Positions 11,801 through 22,624 of a stretch of DNA of 64,000 nucleotides are shown piece after piece. Location of the stretch: NCBI GenBank assembly GCA_964059195.1, contig CAXKWD010000005.1, positions 155,463,265-155,527,264 of the forward strand, written 5' to 3'. Positions within the stretch are counted from its first letter, which is position 1. The number at the start of each line of letters is the position of its first letter. The position numbers and the translations under genes were made by a program. A model generated the notes under the pieces. That model did no database searches. It saw only the letters and a program-made list of their open reading frames with translations, and was not told the DNA's origin. This DNA comes from Ectobius pallidus. Lineage: Eukaryota; Arthropoda; Insecta; Blattodea; Ectobiidae.

Positions 11801-12343
11801 CAGGGTGTTAATGAATAACACCGAAATATTTTACCTGTGTATAGAGGGGACATGGACAAGCAACTTTTATCAAGAGATTTTTGCACTATGGATTCAATTT
11901 TTCCTGTTACAGCATAAAATCTCTCAGGGCTTGGCCGCCACTGACTTCTAACATTATAAAGAAAAGCAAAACAAAGGAACTTCGTTGTTAAGACTGTAGT
12001 CAGTAGTTGTGAATAAAAAAAAGACTAATGCAGTGGCGACCAGTCATGTGATTAGTCTGTAATTATTGCAGATTATGTAAACGCTAAATTATGATATAGC
12101 TGTTGAAAAATGATTAAAAGTCAGGTTTTTATCGATCACTAGGAAGGTATGAAGTCAATTTAATGAACATTTTAACCCTATTCCGCTACATTATTGAGTT
12201 ATGAGCACCTAATTATAATGACTTTAATGCCCTGTAGCATACACATTTTACATCGTAGAGCAAAAATCTCCTAATAAAAGTTGCTTGTCTAAGTCCCCTC
12301 TTTATACAGGTAAAATATTTCGGTGTTATTTATTAACACCCTG
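11801..12343. mobile_element. MITE with about 75-bp TIRs and TA duplication, family M1 copy 1
   Basis: It begins CAGGGTGTTAATGAATAACA and ends with the inverted counterpart, flanked by TA (11799-11800, 12344-12345). The inverted repeats include AAATATTTTACCTGT and GCAACTTTTAT. The middle has no open frame with a recognised domain. A sibling at 13423-14612 carries an insertion. TA duplications and CAGGGTG ends suggest a Tc1/mariner-type parent. Confidence 0.82.
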
Positions 12344-12511
12344 TATATTCATATTAGTGTTTCAGTATTTAGGATAAATATGGGTATATCTGATTGTAAG
12401 ATATAAGCTGGGGGATAACTCCGCCTGCTTGAGGTGCAACTGAAAATTATAGGATGCAATAATTCTATTTTTTGGATAGTGACTCTTCCATTGAATGGCT
12501 TGCAGACTATA

Positions 12512-12923
12512 CAGAGTGTTTCAAAAATACTTTTACAAACTTCGGGCATGGGTTCCTACACCAAAAGAAAGAAAAAAAGTTCATATGAACGTATGTCCCA
12601 TAATCCTTGTTTTCTCGGATGAAGAATCTTTTCATCGGCGTATCATGGAAGCCTGCGAAACCATTCGACACCATCCCGGAGTATTTGAAAGGGTGGACAG
12701 TCCATGATTCGAGAAGTGCATGCATGTCTAGAAGCAAGAGGAGGACATTTCGAGCATTTCTTATGTGTTTTGTGTGTTGACGTGTTATGAGTGTACCAAT
12801 GTCTTGAACAGTTCCTAACGAGAAAACAAGGATAATGGGACATACGTTCGTATGAACTTTTTTCCTTCTTTTGGTGTAAGAAACCCATGCCCGAAGTTTG
12901 TAAAAGTATTTTGAAACACCCTG
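12512..12923 (+). mobile_element. Tc1/IS630-like non-autonomous element with transposase C-terminus
   Basis: TIRs of about 45 bases (CAGAGTGTTTCAAAAATACT and its partner) are flanked by TA at 12510-12511 and 12924-12925. Inside, about 12645-12760, the plus strand encodes MEACETIRHHPGVFERV, then after a frameshift IREVHACLEARGGHFEHF. This matches the C-terminal end of IS630/Tc-like transposases (a cysteine followed by GGHFEH close to the stop). The catalytic domain is missing, so it depends on a parent element. The open frames at 12495-12707 and 12643-13065 cross the element boundaries and are not genes. Confidence 0.8.
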
Positions 12924-12934
12924 TATATATAATG

Positions 12935-12992
12935 CACCTCAAGTTGCCGGTCCCAAGCCCGGATAAAGGAGGAGGGTCTCCACATTTCCTAA
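12935..12992. repeat. Short GC-rich repeat fragment
   Basis: A segment with GGTCCCAAGCCCGGATAAAG resembles fragments I associate with RTE-type LINE 5' regions. It is too short to classify. Confidence 0.25.
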
Positions 12993-13700
12993 AAAAAAAA
13001 AAGGAACACAAAACATGTAGAAATATATTTTTTTTAATGAAAAATTTTGTTCTTAATAAACTCACTAATCTGTAAACAATTTTAACAAAATCGATCCACC
13101 ACTTTTAAAAATCTTGAAAAATGTTAATTTTCTTCATGTATAGTGGTGGTTAAAATAAGAGAAAGTTGTCGCTATGCTTCGTGTCGCATCTGCAGAAGAT
13201 ATCTAATAGAAATAAAACTTTTCTTTTTTCTATAGTCTACAGTTTTTCGTTCTCAAGCTATTTCACTCACAGATCACACATAGCCTACACAGACTGTTTC
13301 TGAAGACTATATTCTTTAATTCAAGGACATCAAAACACGTATTAATGCTGAATATTCGATATCTTATTTCACATTAAACACAATACTTCCTCTATAAAAA
13401 GTAGAAAAAGTAATACTGTATACAGAGTGTTAATGAATAGCACCGAAATATTTTACCTGTCTATAGAGGGGACATAAACAAGCTTTTTCTCTAGGGATTC
13501 AATTTTTCCTGTTACAACATAAAAACTCCCAAGACATGGCCGCCAATGACTTCTAACATTTGGGAAAATTAAAAACAAAGGAATTTCGTTGTTATCACTG
13601 GAGTTATGAATTTAAAAAAATCTAATCCAGTGGCGGCCAGTCATATGATTAGTCTGTAAATTTTGCAGATTATGAAAACTCTCTGTTGATAAATGATTAA

Positions 13701-14373
13701 GGCCCGGTATTATAAAAAAAGTTGATCTTTAGATTAAGTTAAACCTAATCTTAAGTTTAACTCTAGCTGCCGTTTCATAATGTTCTGGTTAAGTTAAACC
13801 GTAGTGCAATGGTGTTGGTAGACCTGTTGGCTGAAAAAAGAAGACGAATTGACCTTGGAAATAAAAGAAAAACAATAAGATGTGCTAATTCGCTTGTATT
13901 TGTTTGTTTGTATGAAGAGAAGTTGAAGCTAGAAATTTTATTATTAAAGAAACGGTTAAATGAAAATTGAATTCAGTTTTGCTCAGTGTAAGTTTCTTTC
14001 AATCACAGCTAAAATAAATAGCTATTCATTGCTCATAAAAATGATATTGTATTAGCATTTGTTTCACAATACAACCTTCTATTTTCTTTCCTTTTCGGAA
14101 AGTAAACAAATAGAATTACTTTGAGTTTTGTCTCATCTTCTGATAGCATGTTGTATCCGAAATTGAGCCATAATACTGTCTTATAATCGTATTTTTATAG
14201 CCATATTCATTAAAATAATTATTACGTCTTAAACTGTAGGTTAAACGGTAGAAAAGGTCCAGTTAGGTTAAACTTAAGATTAACTTGTAGTTATCGTTTA
14301 TAATATGCATAAATCTGAAAAACTAAAGTTTAAACTAAAACTGGAGGTTAAACCATGATTATAATACCGGCCC
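13701..14373. mobile_element. PIF/Harbinger-like element nested in M1 copy 2
   Basis: It starts GGCCCGGTATTATAA and ends TTATAATACCGGCCC, with a TAA duplication (13698-13700, 14374-14376). The 3-bp TWA-type target fits PIF/Harbinger. Copy 1 of the host MITE at 11801 provides the empty site. Subterminal sequences are rich in AAGTTAAAC-type repeats on both sides. It encodes one small open frame (13809-13970) and no transposase. Confidence 0.75.
13809..13970 (+). CDS. Possible 53-residue remnant ORF inside the Harbinger-like element
   Basis: An ATG-to-stop frame encodes a small basic protein with EKRRRIDLGNKRK near the start and a charged helical end, EEKLKLEILLLKKRLNEN. Harbinger elements usually encode a second, Myb-like DNA-binding protein ending in a charged helix. 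The resemblance is only in composition, so this could be its remnant or a chance frame. Confidence 0.25.
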   Translation: MVLVDLLAEKRRRIDLGNKRKTIRCANSLVFVCLYEEKLKLEILLLKKRLNEN

Positions 14374-14623
14374 TAAGAATCAGATTTTCATCGATCACTA
14401 AGAAGGCATGAAGTCAATTTAATGAACATTTTAACACTATTTTCTTTAATTATTGACTTATGAGCACCAAATTTTAATTAGCCTACTTTAAAACCCTGTA
14501 TCATACACATATTACGTCATAGAGCAAAAATCTCCTAATAAAAGTTGCTTGTCTATGTCCCCTCTATAAACAGGTAAAATATTTTGGGGTTACAGTATTT
14601 ATTAACACCCTGTATAGGTTATT

Positions 14624-14770
14624 CTTAAAATTTAGGAATACCGGTATGTGTAACTATGAATGATATTCTGTAATGTCATTCCACCCAAATTAATTTAATT
14701 CCAAATTTAGGGATACCGGTATGTGTAACTGTGAAACGATATTCTGTAATGCCATTCTACTCAAATTCAT
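14624..14770. repeat. Tandem duplication, about 70-bp unit, two copies
   Basis: Both units share ATACCGGTATGTGTAACT, GATATTCTGTAATG and CATTC-AC-CAAATT. They abut the right end of M1 copy 2. Confidence 0.75.
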
Positions 14771-14862
14771 TTATTCCGGGCACTTAATATGTGTGAAAAA
14801 TCAAGTGTGTAACTTTAAAAATGTAGAAAATAGAAGTTTCATAAAGATTCATCTGTAAACTT

Positions 14863-14903
14863 CTGTAAACTTCTATTTCCGTTAAGGAAATAGAAGTTTA
14901 CAG
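14863..14903. repeat. Perfect 18-bp hairpin, 5-base loop
   Basis: CTGTAAACTTCTATTTCC (14863-14880), loop GTTAA, then the exact reverse complement (14886-14903). A partial extra CTGTAAACTT precedes the left arm. Flanking GAAACT/AGTTTC words suggest a decayed outer inverted repeat. Confidence 0.85.
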
Positions 14904-15297
14904 AATTTAGTTTCTAACTCTCTGAAACTTTAAGAAGAAACCCTTGAACGGACGGTATTTTTATAAGGGTTTTTGTTCAAAATGGGATTTAACTGGACCA
15001 GTGCTGGAAGTGGAACAGAGCTTAATGATGCGCATAAAACTGCTTAGCAGAGTTTTATCGCTTGGTTATATATTTTATCTCTTGTGAAAATGGTCTAATA
15101 AAACGTTCGTTTTACTTGTATGGCACAACCAGAGGAACAAGAATGAATTACATTTAATTATTGTTTAGAACGACTGGGTACACCCAGAATCTTCGCACTG
15201 AACCCTAGAAATAAGGTGGCGAAAATGTTTCAATTACCTTTTGTTAGCGCCTGCAAGATACCTCCTATATAGGTCAAGTATTTGAGTGTTGTTACTA
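14904..15297. other. No gene seen
   Basis: Mixed sequence without recognised domains or repeats. Confidence 0.45.
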
Positions 15298-15835
15298 ACT
15301 AGCAGGTTTCCGCAGCTTCGCTGGCGTCGCTAGAAGTTTTATTTATATCATTTAACATTTTATGTATAACATTAGGCTACATTTATTGACACTGACATCG
15401 TTTTTACATAAATTTTTACAATAATTTTATTACTTCCTCTTCTCATACTACAGATAGGCCTACTATAGGTAGAGAAAGTTTTGTGTTCGACCCCAAAATT
15501 CGAAGCTCAGTTTTTAACATAAATATACGTTTTGAGGTCCCCTGAATCCAAAAATACTAATTTTCGGAAACATGTCTGTGTATGTGGTGTGTTTCTGTGC
15601 ACAGCCTAGCTACAGAAAAGAAAATCGTATTAAAACGAATGTTTGTATCTGAATTATATACCTTTTGGTGAAGTGAACGGAGATTGGCGACGACTTTCTC
15701 TTGTTTTTAATGCATGTTTATATGAAGAAAATTTAGTTATTAGCAATTTTCTCGAAAACGGCCCTAAAGATTTTCCTCAAATTTTGTACATTACATCGTT
15801 TTTACATAAATTTTTACAATAATTTACTAGGAACT
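15298..15835 (+). repeat. Family-D interspersed repeat, copy at 15.3 kb
   Basis: It begins ACTAGCAGGTTTCCGCAGCT, a head shared with 29623, 42055 and 63734. It then carries the gaaattcgaag/taacataaatatac block shared with 6350 and 34900, and a TTTTCTAGAAAAC-like block. The TTTTTACATAAATTTTTACA segment occurs twice (about 15400 and 15800). No ORF or TIR was seen. Similar heads are widespread in arthropod genomes; class unknown. Confidence 0.6.
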
Positions 15836-16151
15836 GAAAATTTTATTTGAAATAGTTTATCTTATAAATTCTCTGAAAGGTAGTTATAAGACACCCACTG
15901 TTTGTAGACAGTCTTGCCTGGCGAACAATAAAGCTTTGTATCAGATTGAAACAACTAAAAACGTACTCTTTGCAATTCGGTCTCTTATTCTACAGATATT
16001 TTTACATAGGATAAGATACTGTGTAAAAATATCTGGTGGACTGAACTTAATATTGTAACAATGCTGTGGAAATAAACTATTTTTTGTCTCTCCTAATACT
16101 TTGGTATTTTGACTTATTCGCTTTTCCCTATCACTCTAGCATTTATTTTAA

Positions 16152-16854
16152 GGGGGGACATACAGCTTTCAATGAAATTCATAGGTGAGAAATAGGTGAA
16201 TTTGATTTTGTCTCAACAATGAATTGGAACCTTGTAATCTGACATACTCTTTATTGACTACTTCTACAATGCATATATTTTCAAAATTAATCAAACTGTT
16301 ACAGTTATGGGTAATTTTCGTTACAAAATGGCAGCCACATTTCGTGCACTAAAATGCCGTTTCCCTGATAATTCCACAAATGGCAATATTTTTTTGATTC
16401 TTTTTTCTTCTATTTGCAAACATCATATGAACAACATCATCTACAATCTTCGGAATATCTATAGTATACGTATTTCAATTTGTTTCTTTTTCACTAAAAG
16501 AAATATATATTTTTTAAAAATAAGCTATTCATGTTAAATGAATGATTTAGATAGTGTTGTTCATATGATATTAACAAATACACACAAAAATAATCACTCA
16601 AAAATATTGATATTTCTGGAAGTTATCAAGGAAAAGGCTTTTCAGTGCATGAAAAGTGGCTGCCATTTTGAAACGATAATTACCCGTAACTGTAACAGTT
16701 TGATTAATTTTTAAAATAGTAAGCAATTGTAGAATTATTCAGTAAAGAGCATATCAGATTGCAAGATTGTAGAGCAATTCATTGCTGAGGAAAAAAATAA
16801 TGAAATTCACCTATTTCTCGCCTATGAATTTCACCGAAAGCTGTTATGTCCACC
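16152..16854. mobile_element. TTAA-flanked foldback element, family P, copy 1
   Basis: TTAA occurs at 16148-16151 and 16855-16858. The ends are GGGGGGACATACAGCTTTC and its diverged complement. Inverted arms of about 220-250 bases include CTGTTACAGTTATGGGTAAT and a CAAAATGGCAGCC block in each. The central part is A/T-rich. TTAA targets suggest a piggyBac-type parent, but no transposase was found. The frame at 16307-16537 is incidental. Confidence 0.8.
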
Positions 16855-17433
16855 TTAAATATGTTCTAGATTTTGTATCATTCATAAATTTATTCATTCA
16901 TTTAAAGATATGAAATGTACTCCTTAAATTTAGCTTGTAGGAACCATTGAGCAAAACAAGGTGCTTGGAAACAGAGGTAGAATAGTAACAACGGTTCGCC
17001 CACCACAAAGCTCAGAACTCACTAAATTAATGCCATCGTGGGTAGCTGGTGTTTAGCCACATAAATTCAGATAGGAGAGAAAGAAGGGGGTTCAGTTTGC
17101 AAGCACCTTCAGCGCCGAAGTTTCTTGCCCTATCTTCTCTTCGAAACTTGCTTCCTGTAGTTAAGTTTTGAACTTAATTTAAACCAAAATGGTTTTCCGC
17201 AAGTTCAGCAAGCCGTAAGAAAATACATGCCGGTACTAGTGCAATTTGAAATTATTATGTCTTACGTTCATCTCGATAGCTGTAGGAACTTTTTTGTAAA
17301 AATATTTCATACTATTATGATTTTATTGACTTCTTGAACCTTGTAATTCCTGATTAGAAATAAATGTTCACAATCAAGGTTAATTAATTTTACACTATTA
17401 AATAACAATACGTCATTGTTATTAAATGCCAAT
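16855..17433. other. No gene seen
   Basis: No recognised feature; a GC-richer patch at 16970-17160 lacks coding signatures. Confidence 0.4.
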
Positions 17434-17760
17434 ATAGTACTTAATATGATTGTGTGAGGGTATGTATGCGCAAAAATTCAAATACGCTTTATCGGATTTT
17501 CGGTATAGCCTACGCATTTATAACGTACATGGGAATAAGTCTATTGAAATTGGACCAAATCGGTTGACCGGTACCGGAGTAAAGCCAAATTTAGTTCCTA
17601 TTTTATGGTAATATATTAGAAAAAATTTATCAAATGGAAATTAGATATCGTGACAAAATATTGTTTTACACTGATCATATACGGTTTTGGAAATTGCAAT
17701 ATAGTTAACTATGACAAATAACACTATTTATTCACATATGCTTATCAAACTAGACCTTTA

Positions 17761-17929
17761 AATTGAGCGAGGTGGCCGAGATGGTAATGCATTTTAGAAG
17801 TCGCTGGTTCAAATCCCATAGCCAGCTAATTTGACAATTTCTTTTAAATTTTTATGTGAGTATGCGATTGTCAAGATATCACAAATCTCTATAGTTCTGC
17901 TGATGCTGGACGATTTAAAGCTGATTTAA
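17761..17929 (+). mobile_element. tRNA-derived SINE nested in family A, 14-bp duplication
   Basis: The head GAGCGAGGTGGCCGAGATGG gives an A box and GGTTCAAATCCC a B box, 55 bases apart as in tRNA-derived SINEs. AAACTAGACCTTTA stands on both sides (17747-17760, 17930-17943). The body includes ATGTGAGTATGCGATTGTCA. The same SINE lies at the same site of the family-A copy at 52.8 kb. Confidence 0.9.
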
Positions 17930-18042
17930 AAACTAGACCTTTATTCTCCCTGAAGCTCTACTTAATGAATTAATTTGGAGCATACCTCGGAAATCAATTT
18001 TAAAAAAACACAAAAAAAACTTATTTTCTGCATTTCATAATT

Positions 18043-18296
18043 GAACTACTAACTGCAGAAAGGCAACTAGTCCTCAAAATTCACAAATTCACTTTTCAGC
18101 ACAAATCAGTTCTAAATGGGTAGACACGCCGTTTACTGCTGAAAGGGAGCGTCTATCATATTTATAGGTATGGCAACAGTTTGAATTTTGCTTTGAAAAA
18201 CCTGAGTTTGAAAATAACATGTCAAAACAGTTTTTTTTTTTCATTCCTGTACAATCAGGATTTGTGGACTTGTTGCCTTTCTGCAGTTAGCAGTTC
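18043..18296. mobile_element. 254-bp MITE nested in family A
   Basis: TIRs of about 25-30 bases start GAACTACTAACTGCAGAAAG on the left and differ by one base in that stretch on the right. AATT is duplicated (18039-18042, 18297-18300). Other family-A copies show the empty site. A T run is near 18230. No coding capacity. Confidence 0.87.
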
Positions 18297-18339
18297 AATT
18301 GCAATTATCACTGATTAAACAAAAGCATTCTGGCACTTT

Positions 18340-19169
18340 GTTACATCAATTTACATTATTTTATTTACAATGTAGGCTACGATCGTTATAATATAAGTTA
18401 AAAGGCAAGCACGAAGTTAACAAAATGAGCGCTAGCCTGTGTGAGCTTGTAAGGTCTTATAACAGTTGAACAACATACGACGTTTTATGTTATTTTGAGT
18501 CGTAAATTATTTTAAAACTAAAATAATTTCAGTTCGCTTGCTCTATAAACTTTTTAGTAATGTTTTTATTGTAGCTTAATTCAGGCTCTTTTGGTTGGCA
18601 AACATATGTTTGAAAGAAATCACTGTTTAAAACAGATGAACATACCAGAAACGCATAAGAAACTTAATCTTGAACTATTTGCAAAGAAAGTTATATTTCT
18701 TTTGAAATTATAGAAATAGAAATTCACGAAATCCTTCGCTATGATAAGGAATTGCGAAAGGTTTCGTCATAACTCTGAAAGGAAAACGAAAGTAAAAATT
18801 CGGTGCATTCGACCCCCCCCCCTTCCGTTAACCTATGTTATGAAACAAAAGATTCCACTTCCAAATGCATACGGGTCAGTGTAACATTGCACACCATAAG
18901 CCATTACACAGAGGAGTAAGAAAACATTGCAGTTATGAATTTTTCATGAAATTTACTCACATCAGCATAAATTTGTAATGTTATATTATATTGGTTGAAT
19001 TATGTTGTTTCCACATAGGTACACATTCCAACTCTAATATAGGCCAGCTTATGTAGAGCAGTGTTCTGAGAAATTGTGAAAAATACAGCCTAAAAATATT
19101 TGTGAGTACCTGTGTTATATAATTATATTGTTTTTTATTAAATTCAGGTGTGTTTATAGTTCGTTTAAC
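18340..19169. other. No gene seen; short fragment shared with 62.2 kb
   Basis: Around 18580-18605, TTCAGGCTCTTTTGGTTGGCAA matches the complement of about 62235-62260 almost exactly, suggesting a small unclassified repeat. A C run lies at about 18812. Nothing else was recognised. Confidence 0.45.
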
Positions 19170-19485
19170 CTCGAGGCCATACAGGAGTTCGGGATGTATA
19201 TCTATACAGCAGGGTCGGCCATGGAACTATTGATTGTCAATTGTTTCTATTATTGGTGTATTTTTATGGAGTAGATTTCAACTGGTATTAATTTAAATGG
19301 ATACGATACAAGATGAAATGGTGAGGAGGATTCATGGTATGTAAATATCCAATGTGGCGTTTGCCTTTAGGCTGGGAAAACCATAAAAAGAACCATATCA
19401 AATTAGCCGGCCACGTTATTTGAACATGGGTCCTCCCGAAAGCGAGTCCAAGACGTAACAATCTCGGCCACCTCGCTCGGTCGTT
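19170..19485 (-). mobile_element. tRNA-derived SINE, family C, copy 1
   Basis: On the minus strand the head GAGCGAGGTGGCCGAGATTG is followed by a decayed B box (TTCAAATAACG) and a body that matches 45470-45742 (CATACCATGAATCC, GGCCATACAGGAGTTCGGG on the plus strand). The same tRNA head is used by the SINEs in family A, but the body differs. The frames at 19288-19566 and 19416-19679 arise from this repeat. Confidence 0.8.
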
Positions 19486-19628
19486 AAATTTTGAATTGCA
19501 TTGAAATGGTACATTTCGTCCTGAGGTAACCTCTCCCAGAAAGAAGCAAAACGAGTCACCATGCAATGCAGAGAAACACTACGTGATATGCTATAAAGAA
19601 GCAGTACTAAGTCATTATTAGTATATAC

Positions 19629-20971
19629 CAGTGTCCGGCAGATGCTGCAGTTGTGACGTAAGAGCCGATCATCTCGCAAGAGCTTGAGCGAGCGAGCAGT
19701 TGAGTTGCATTCCTGTTAATACGCACTAGCGCAGTGGCGTTCAGTGCAGCAGTAGGGTTAAGGTGAGCCGTGATGGTACATTGAATTGCGTGCATTAACC
19801 ATGGCAAGGGTGCAGAGGTCAGTTAATCAGTGAAATGTATGGTAAATTTAGTGCATTCAGATTAATACTAGACTTACGGAAACGTCAGGTCACCCTCGGA
19901 GACACGCCACATTTTCCAAAGTTGTCTACAGTATGTCATTCAATTACAGACATTAATAATTATGTACAAATATTAGAAGAACTGGATCAGGATATTTTAT
20001 TACAGATTTCAAGATTTTGCAAAACTCCAATCCGATATTTGCATATTTGCGACACCATTTTCTGTGGATGTTGACAGTGTTCCAACGTCATTGAAACTAG
20101 AAGTCATTGATTTGCAAAAGAATATTGAAATGAAAGACCGCTTTCAAAACAAAAAGGATCTATCTATATTTTATAGAAGATTTCCCCAGGCAACTACATA
20201 ATATATTTGCTGCTAGAATGTTGAGTATATTTGTATCGAAGTATGTATGTGAATAGTTCTTTTCTTGTATGAAGATCTGCAAACCACAACATGGAAACCG
20301 CCTATCTGATCAGAACATGAAAAATGTTCTCGTTTGTGTGTTAGCCAGACTATGTCTCCTAATATTGCAAAATTAGTGCGCGAGAAAAGAGGGAAAAAAT
20401 CTCGACAATGCCTTGAGCTTGGGCACGATAGTGACACAAAGTAAGGGTGTGTATCAAAAGTCTGAATAGGCCTATACTTGGCATAGTGCTCACAAAGGTG
20501 TATAGTTTAATTTGTATATTTTGTGTATTTTGTATATTTTGTATACTTTAACATTTTTCAGTTTCCGAGTAGACAAAGTTTTGCAGTACTCCTTAAAGTA
20601 TTCTTGTGTTTTATGTATTTGTATGTTTATAGTAGTTTCGGAGCCTCATTTAAATAACCTGACGCATCCGCACCTGGATGCATTTCAGATTAGTGTAAGT
20701 AGGGCCTATATTAAATTTCATTACAAATAAAACTGTTCTGTTACATTGATTTATCACAGTTGTACTATTTTGTTTTCGTACAAATGCATTGTAATTGTGC
20801 TATTCCCATACTATCTACGAAGATCGGAGCGCACTCTGTCAATGCATAGGCGTCGTTCCGCCACTGGCCAGTTGAACCCTTCCTCCACGCTCAGTACGGA
20901 GATATTGCAGAGCAAAGAGCGCGGCCGCTCTGTAGTATGACGTCACAGAGCACGGAACATGCCGGTCACTG
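19629..20971 (+). mobile_element. hAT transposon with 8-bp target duplication, transposase decayed
   Basis: GTATATAC flanks both ends (19621-19628, 20972-20979). The left end CAGTGTCCGGCAGATG and the complement of the right end, CAGTGACCGGCATGTT, are matching TIRs, and both lead to a TGACGTMA word about 30 bases inside. CAGTG termini plus 8-bp duplications are diagnostic of hAT. The interior holds a C-terminal transposase remnant (19835-20443). At 1343 bases it is much shorter than autonomous hATs. A second TIR-like word, GGCGTCGTTCCGCCACTGG, lies at about 20850 and may mark another inserted end. Confidence 0.88.
19835..20443 (+). pseudogene. hAT transposase C-terminal remnant (GTF2IRD2/ZBED-like group)
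   Basis: From an ATG at 19835 one frame encodes HFPKLSTVCHSITDINNYVQ and EELDQDILLQISRF. After a frameshift near 20015 a second frame gives FATPFSVDVDSVPTSLKLEV, then DLQKNIEMKDRF and FYRRFPQ. A further shifted part reads RMLSIFVSKYVCE, FFSCMK and NRLSDQNMKNVL. This order and the YVCE-FFSCMK core match the hAT C-terminal dimerisation region of the group related to GTF2IRD2 and ZBED proteins. In-frame stops and two frameshifts show it is dead, and the N-terminal zinc finger and the first part of the catalytic domain are missing. Confidence 0.85.
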
Positions 20972-20979
20972 GTATATAC

Positions 20980-21317
20980 TAAAGAGCACTTCGCCACGGA
21001 GCTCTGTAATACCAACACAAAACACAGTAGTTTGGAAATTGCCGCATCTAACTTTTGCTTCGACAGCATAGCGTGAGTAAAAGTTATAAAGCCTGAGTTT
21101 AAAGTTAGATTTGGCCGAGCTGCAAACTTTTTATTTCCCGCAAAACCCATGGAAATAGCATCGAAGCAATGAGTTTCCATTACAGAAAGTAAAAAGTAAA
21201 AAAAAATCAGGGTATCTGCATGTGAAAACAGCCGCAGTAGAAAATGTTTCTGGCACCTTTAACGATAACTCCAGGACATGCATTAGATTTATAACAAAAT
21301 ATTAGAGTTATTTTCTA
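20980..21317. other. No gene seen
   Basis: Sequence right of the hAT. No recognised feature; the minus-strand frame 20839-21180 crosses the hAT boundary and is spurious. Confidence 0.45.
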
Positions 21318-22107
21318 CGAGGGTGGATCGAAAAGTAACGCACGATATTTTTTTTACAAAAAAGTTTAATAGGTACAATTACAAACAAATGCACACATAA
21401 AGGGACATCTTTTGTCTATTTTTCTATGTAGTCGCCAAGTTTCTAAACGCATTTATCCCATCGTGATACCAGTTTCAAAATACCCAGATCATAGAAGTCC
21501 GTTCGGTTGGAGTATAGCCATCTGCGGACTGCTGTTTTCACTTCTGCATGCGTGGCGTGTATGGGGACGTAGCAATGTCTCTAGGTGGTGTGCAATCTTC
21601 GAAGATGGCCGTGATAACCTTTCATTTGTTTGGTCCCATGAAGAAATTCCTAGCCTGTAAACGCTTTGCGTCAGGTGCTGAAGTGCCGGTCTCCTTAGCC
21701 GTGGTAGCTAAGGCATGCTGCTTTGGAGCCGCGGTGAAGGAGACTGTGGGTTCGAGTCCCGCCTCGGGCATGGGTGTTTGTGTGTAAAGGGAAAACAAGG
21801 TAAACAAACAGTTAAACAAGGCAAAACAAATTCAGGAAAATTGGCCTATGGCCGGCTAAATTATAAAAAAAAAAAAAAAAAAAAGTGAAAACAGCAGTCC
21901 GCATATGGTTATGCTCCAACCGAACGGACTTCTATGAGCAGGGTATTTTGAAACTGATATCACGATGAGAGAAATGTGTTGAGAAACTTGGCGACTATAT
22001 AGAAAAATATACAAAAGATGTCCCTTGATGTGTGCATTTGTTTGTAATTGTACCTATTAAACTTTTTTGTAAAAAAATATTGTGCGTTACTTTTCGATCC
22101 ACCCTCG
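21318..22107. mobile_element. Mariner-derived foldback element, lineage 2, with nested SINE
   Basis: It starts CGAGGGTGGATCGAAAAGTA and ends with the inverted match; TA is at 21316-21317 and 22108-22109. Both arms encode a mariner transposase C-terminus outward: FHLFGPMKKFLACKRF and GAEV on the plus strand (about 21620-21685), continuing after the SINE with KTAVRIWLCSNRTDFYEQ, GILKLISR and KLGDYIEK; the left arm gives AEVKTAVRRWLYSNRTDFYD on the minus strand. The catalytic N-terminal two thirds are absent. It differs in sequence from the 920 and 47069 families, so it is an independent mariner lineage. Confidence 0.88.
21686..21882 (+). mobile_element. tRNA-derived SINE with poly(A) tail, nested in a mariner arm
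   Basis: An A-box-like TAGCCGTGGTAGCTAAGGC and B box GGGTTCGAGTCCC form the head, followed by a short body and a pure A tract of about 19. AAGTG is repeated on both sides (21681-21685, 21883-21887). Removing the SINE rejoins the mariner reading frame exactly between GAEV and KTAV. The tail is uninterrupted, suggesting a younger insertion. Confidence 0.87.
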
Positions 22108-22109
22108 TA

Positions 22110-22414
22110 TGTGTATGCTATTTCATCTATGAGGGTTGGAAGTTTAATAGTGGAAAACATCTATAGAATCAAGGTGAATTACAGTTAAAATAGCTTTTGT
22201 TGGCTGTTGGTTGGATATCCAGCATACTTCTGAGCAATTAGGAGCCTTCTATCATTACGAATGCCTTCACAGTAACCAAAAGAAATTGAGCTGGCTCTAT
22301 CAACCGTCCTAAAATAAATTTTGGATCTGACAGAGAGCCAATGATTAAAAATAATTCAATGCCTTAACACTATTCAGGAGTCACAATAATATGCAATAAC
22401 ATAATGAAATGTTT
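22110..22414. other. No gene seen
   Basis: AT-rich, no recognised feature. Confidence 0.4.
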
Positions 22415-22624
22415 CAAGGTTGGTTGCCACTTGTTCTTCACTTCCGTCCGGCGGAGATTCAATCATGTGTTACAGTCAATCATTCATCGTAAGTCTTTAT
22501 TTATATACCTTAATATCCTTCCTCGAATCGCAATGCAATTTTATCTGTAAAACGTCAGCTCGTTACTGGACACGTAAGCCATCAACGTGCGGTGATCATA
22601 CGTCTCATGATGCCATTGACCAGA

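Larger units (their letters stand above)
13423..14612. mobile_element. MITE family M1, copy 2, carrying a nested element
   Basis: It has the same ends and TA flanks (13421-13422, 14613-14614) as 11801-12343. Its interior is interrupted by the element at 13701-14373. Without it and the duplicated TAA the length is about 514 bases, close to the 543 of copy 1, confirming the insertion. Confidence 0.82.
17434..18339 (-). mobile_element. Family-A repeat, copy 1, with two nested elements
   Basis: The reverse complement begins AAAGTGCCAGAATGCTTTTG and runs through the AGCTCCA, GGTCTAGTTTGATAAGC, CTCCGGTACCGGTCAACCG and CCGATAAAGCGTATTTGA blocks shared with copies at 40845, 48358, 52640, 55310 and 63795. 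Complete copies end CATTCTGGCACTTAATA, so the ends form a TIR of at least 12 bases. There is no ORF. A SINE (17761-17929) and a MITE (18043-18296) are nested inside. Confidence 0.85.

Noticed and set aside
20938..20945. TGACGTCA as a host CRE element
   Set aside because: It lies in the hAT subterminal region and is mirrored at the other end, so an element-borne site is more likely.
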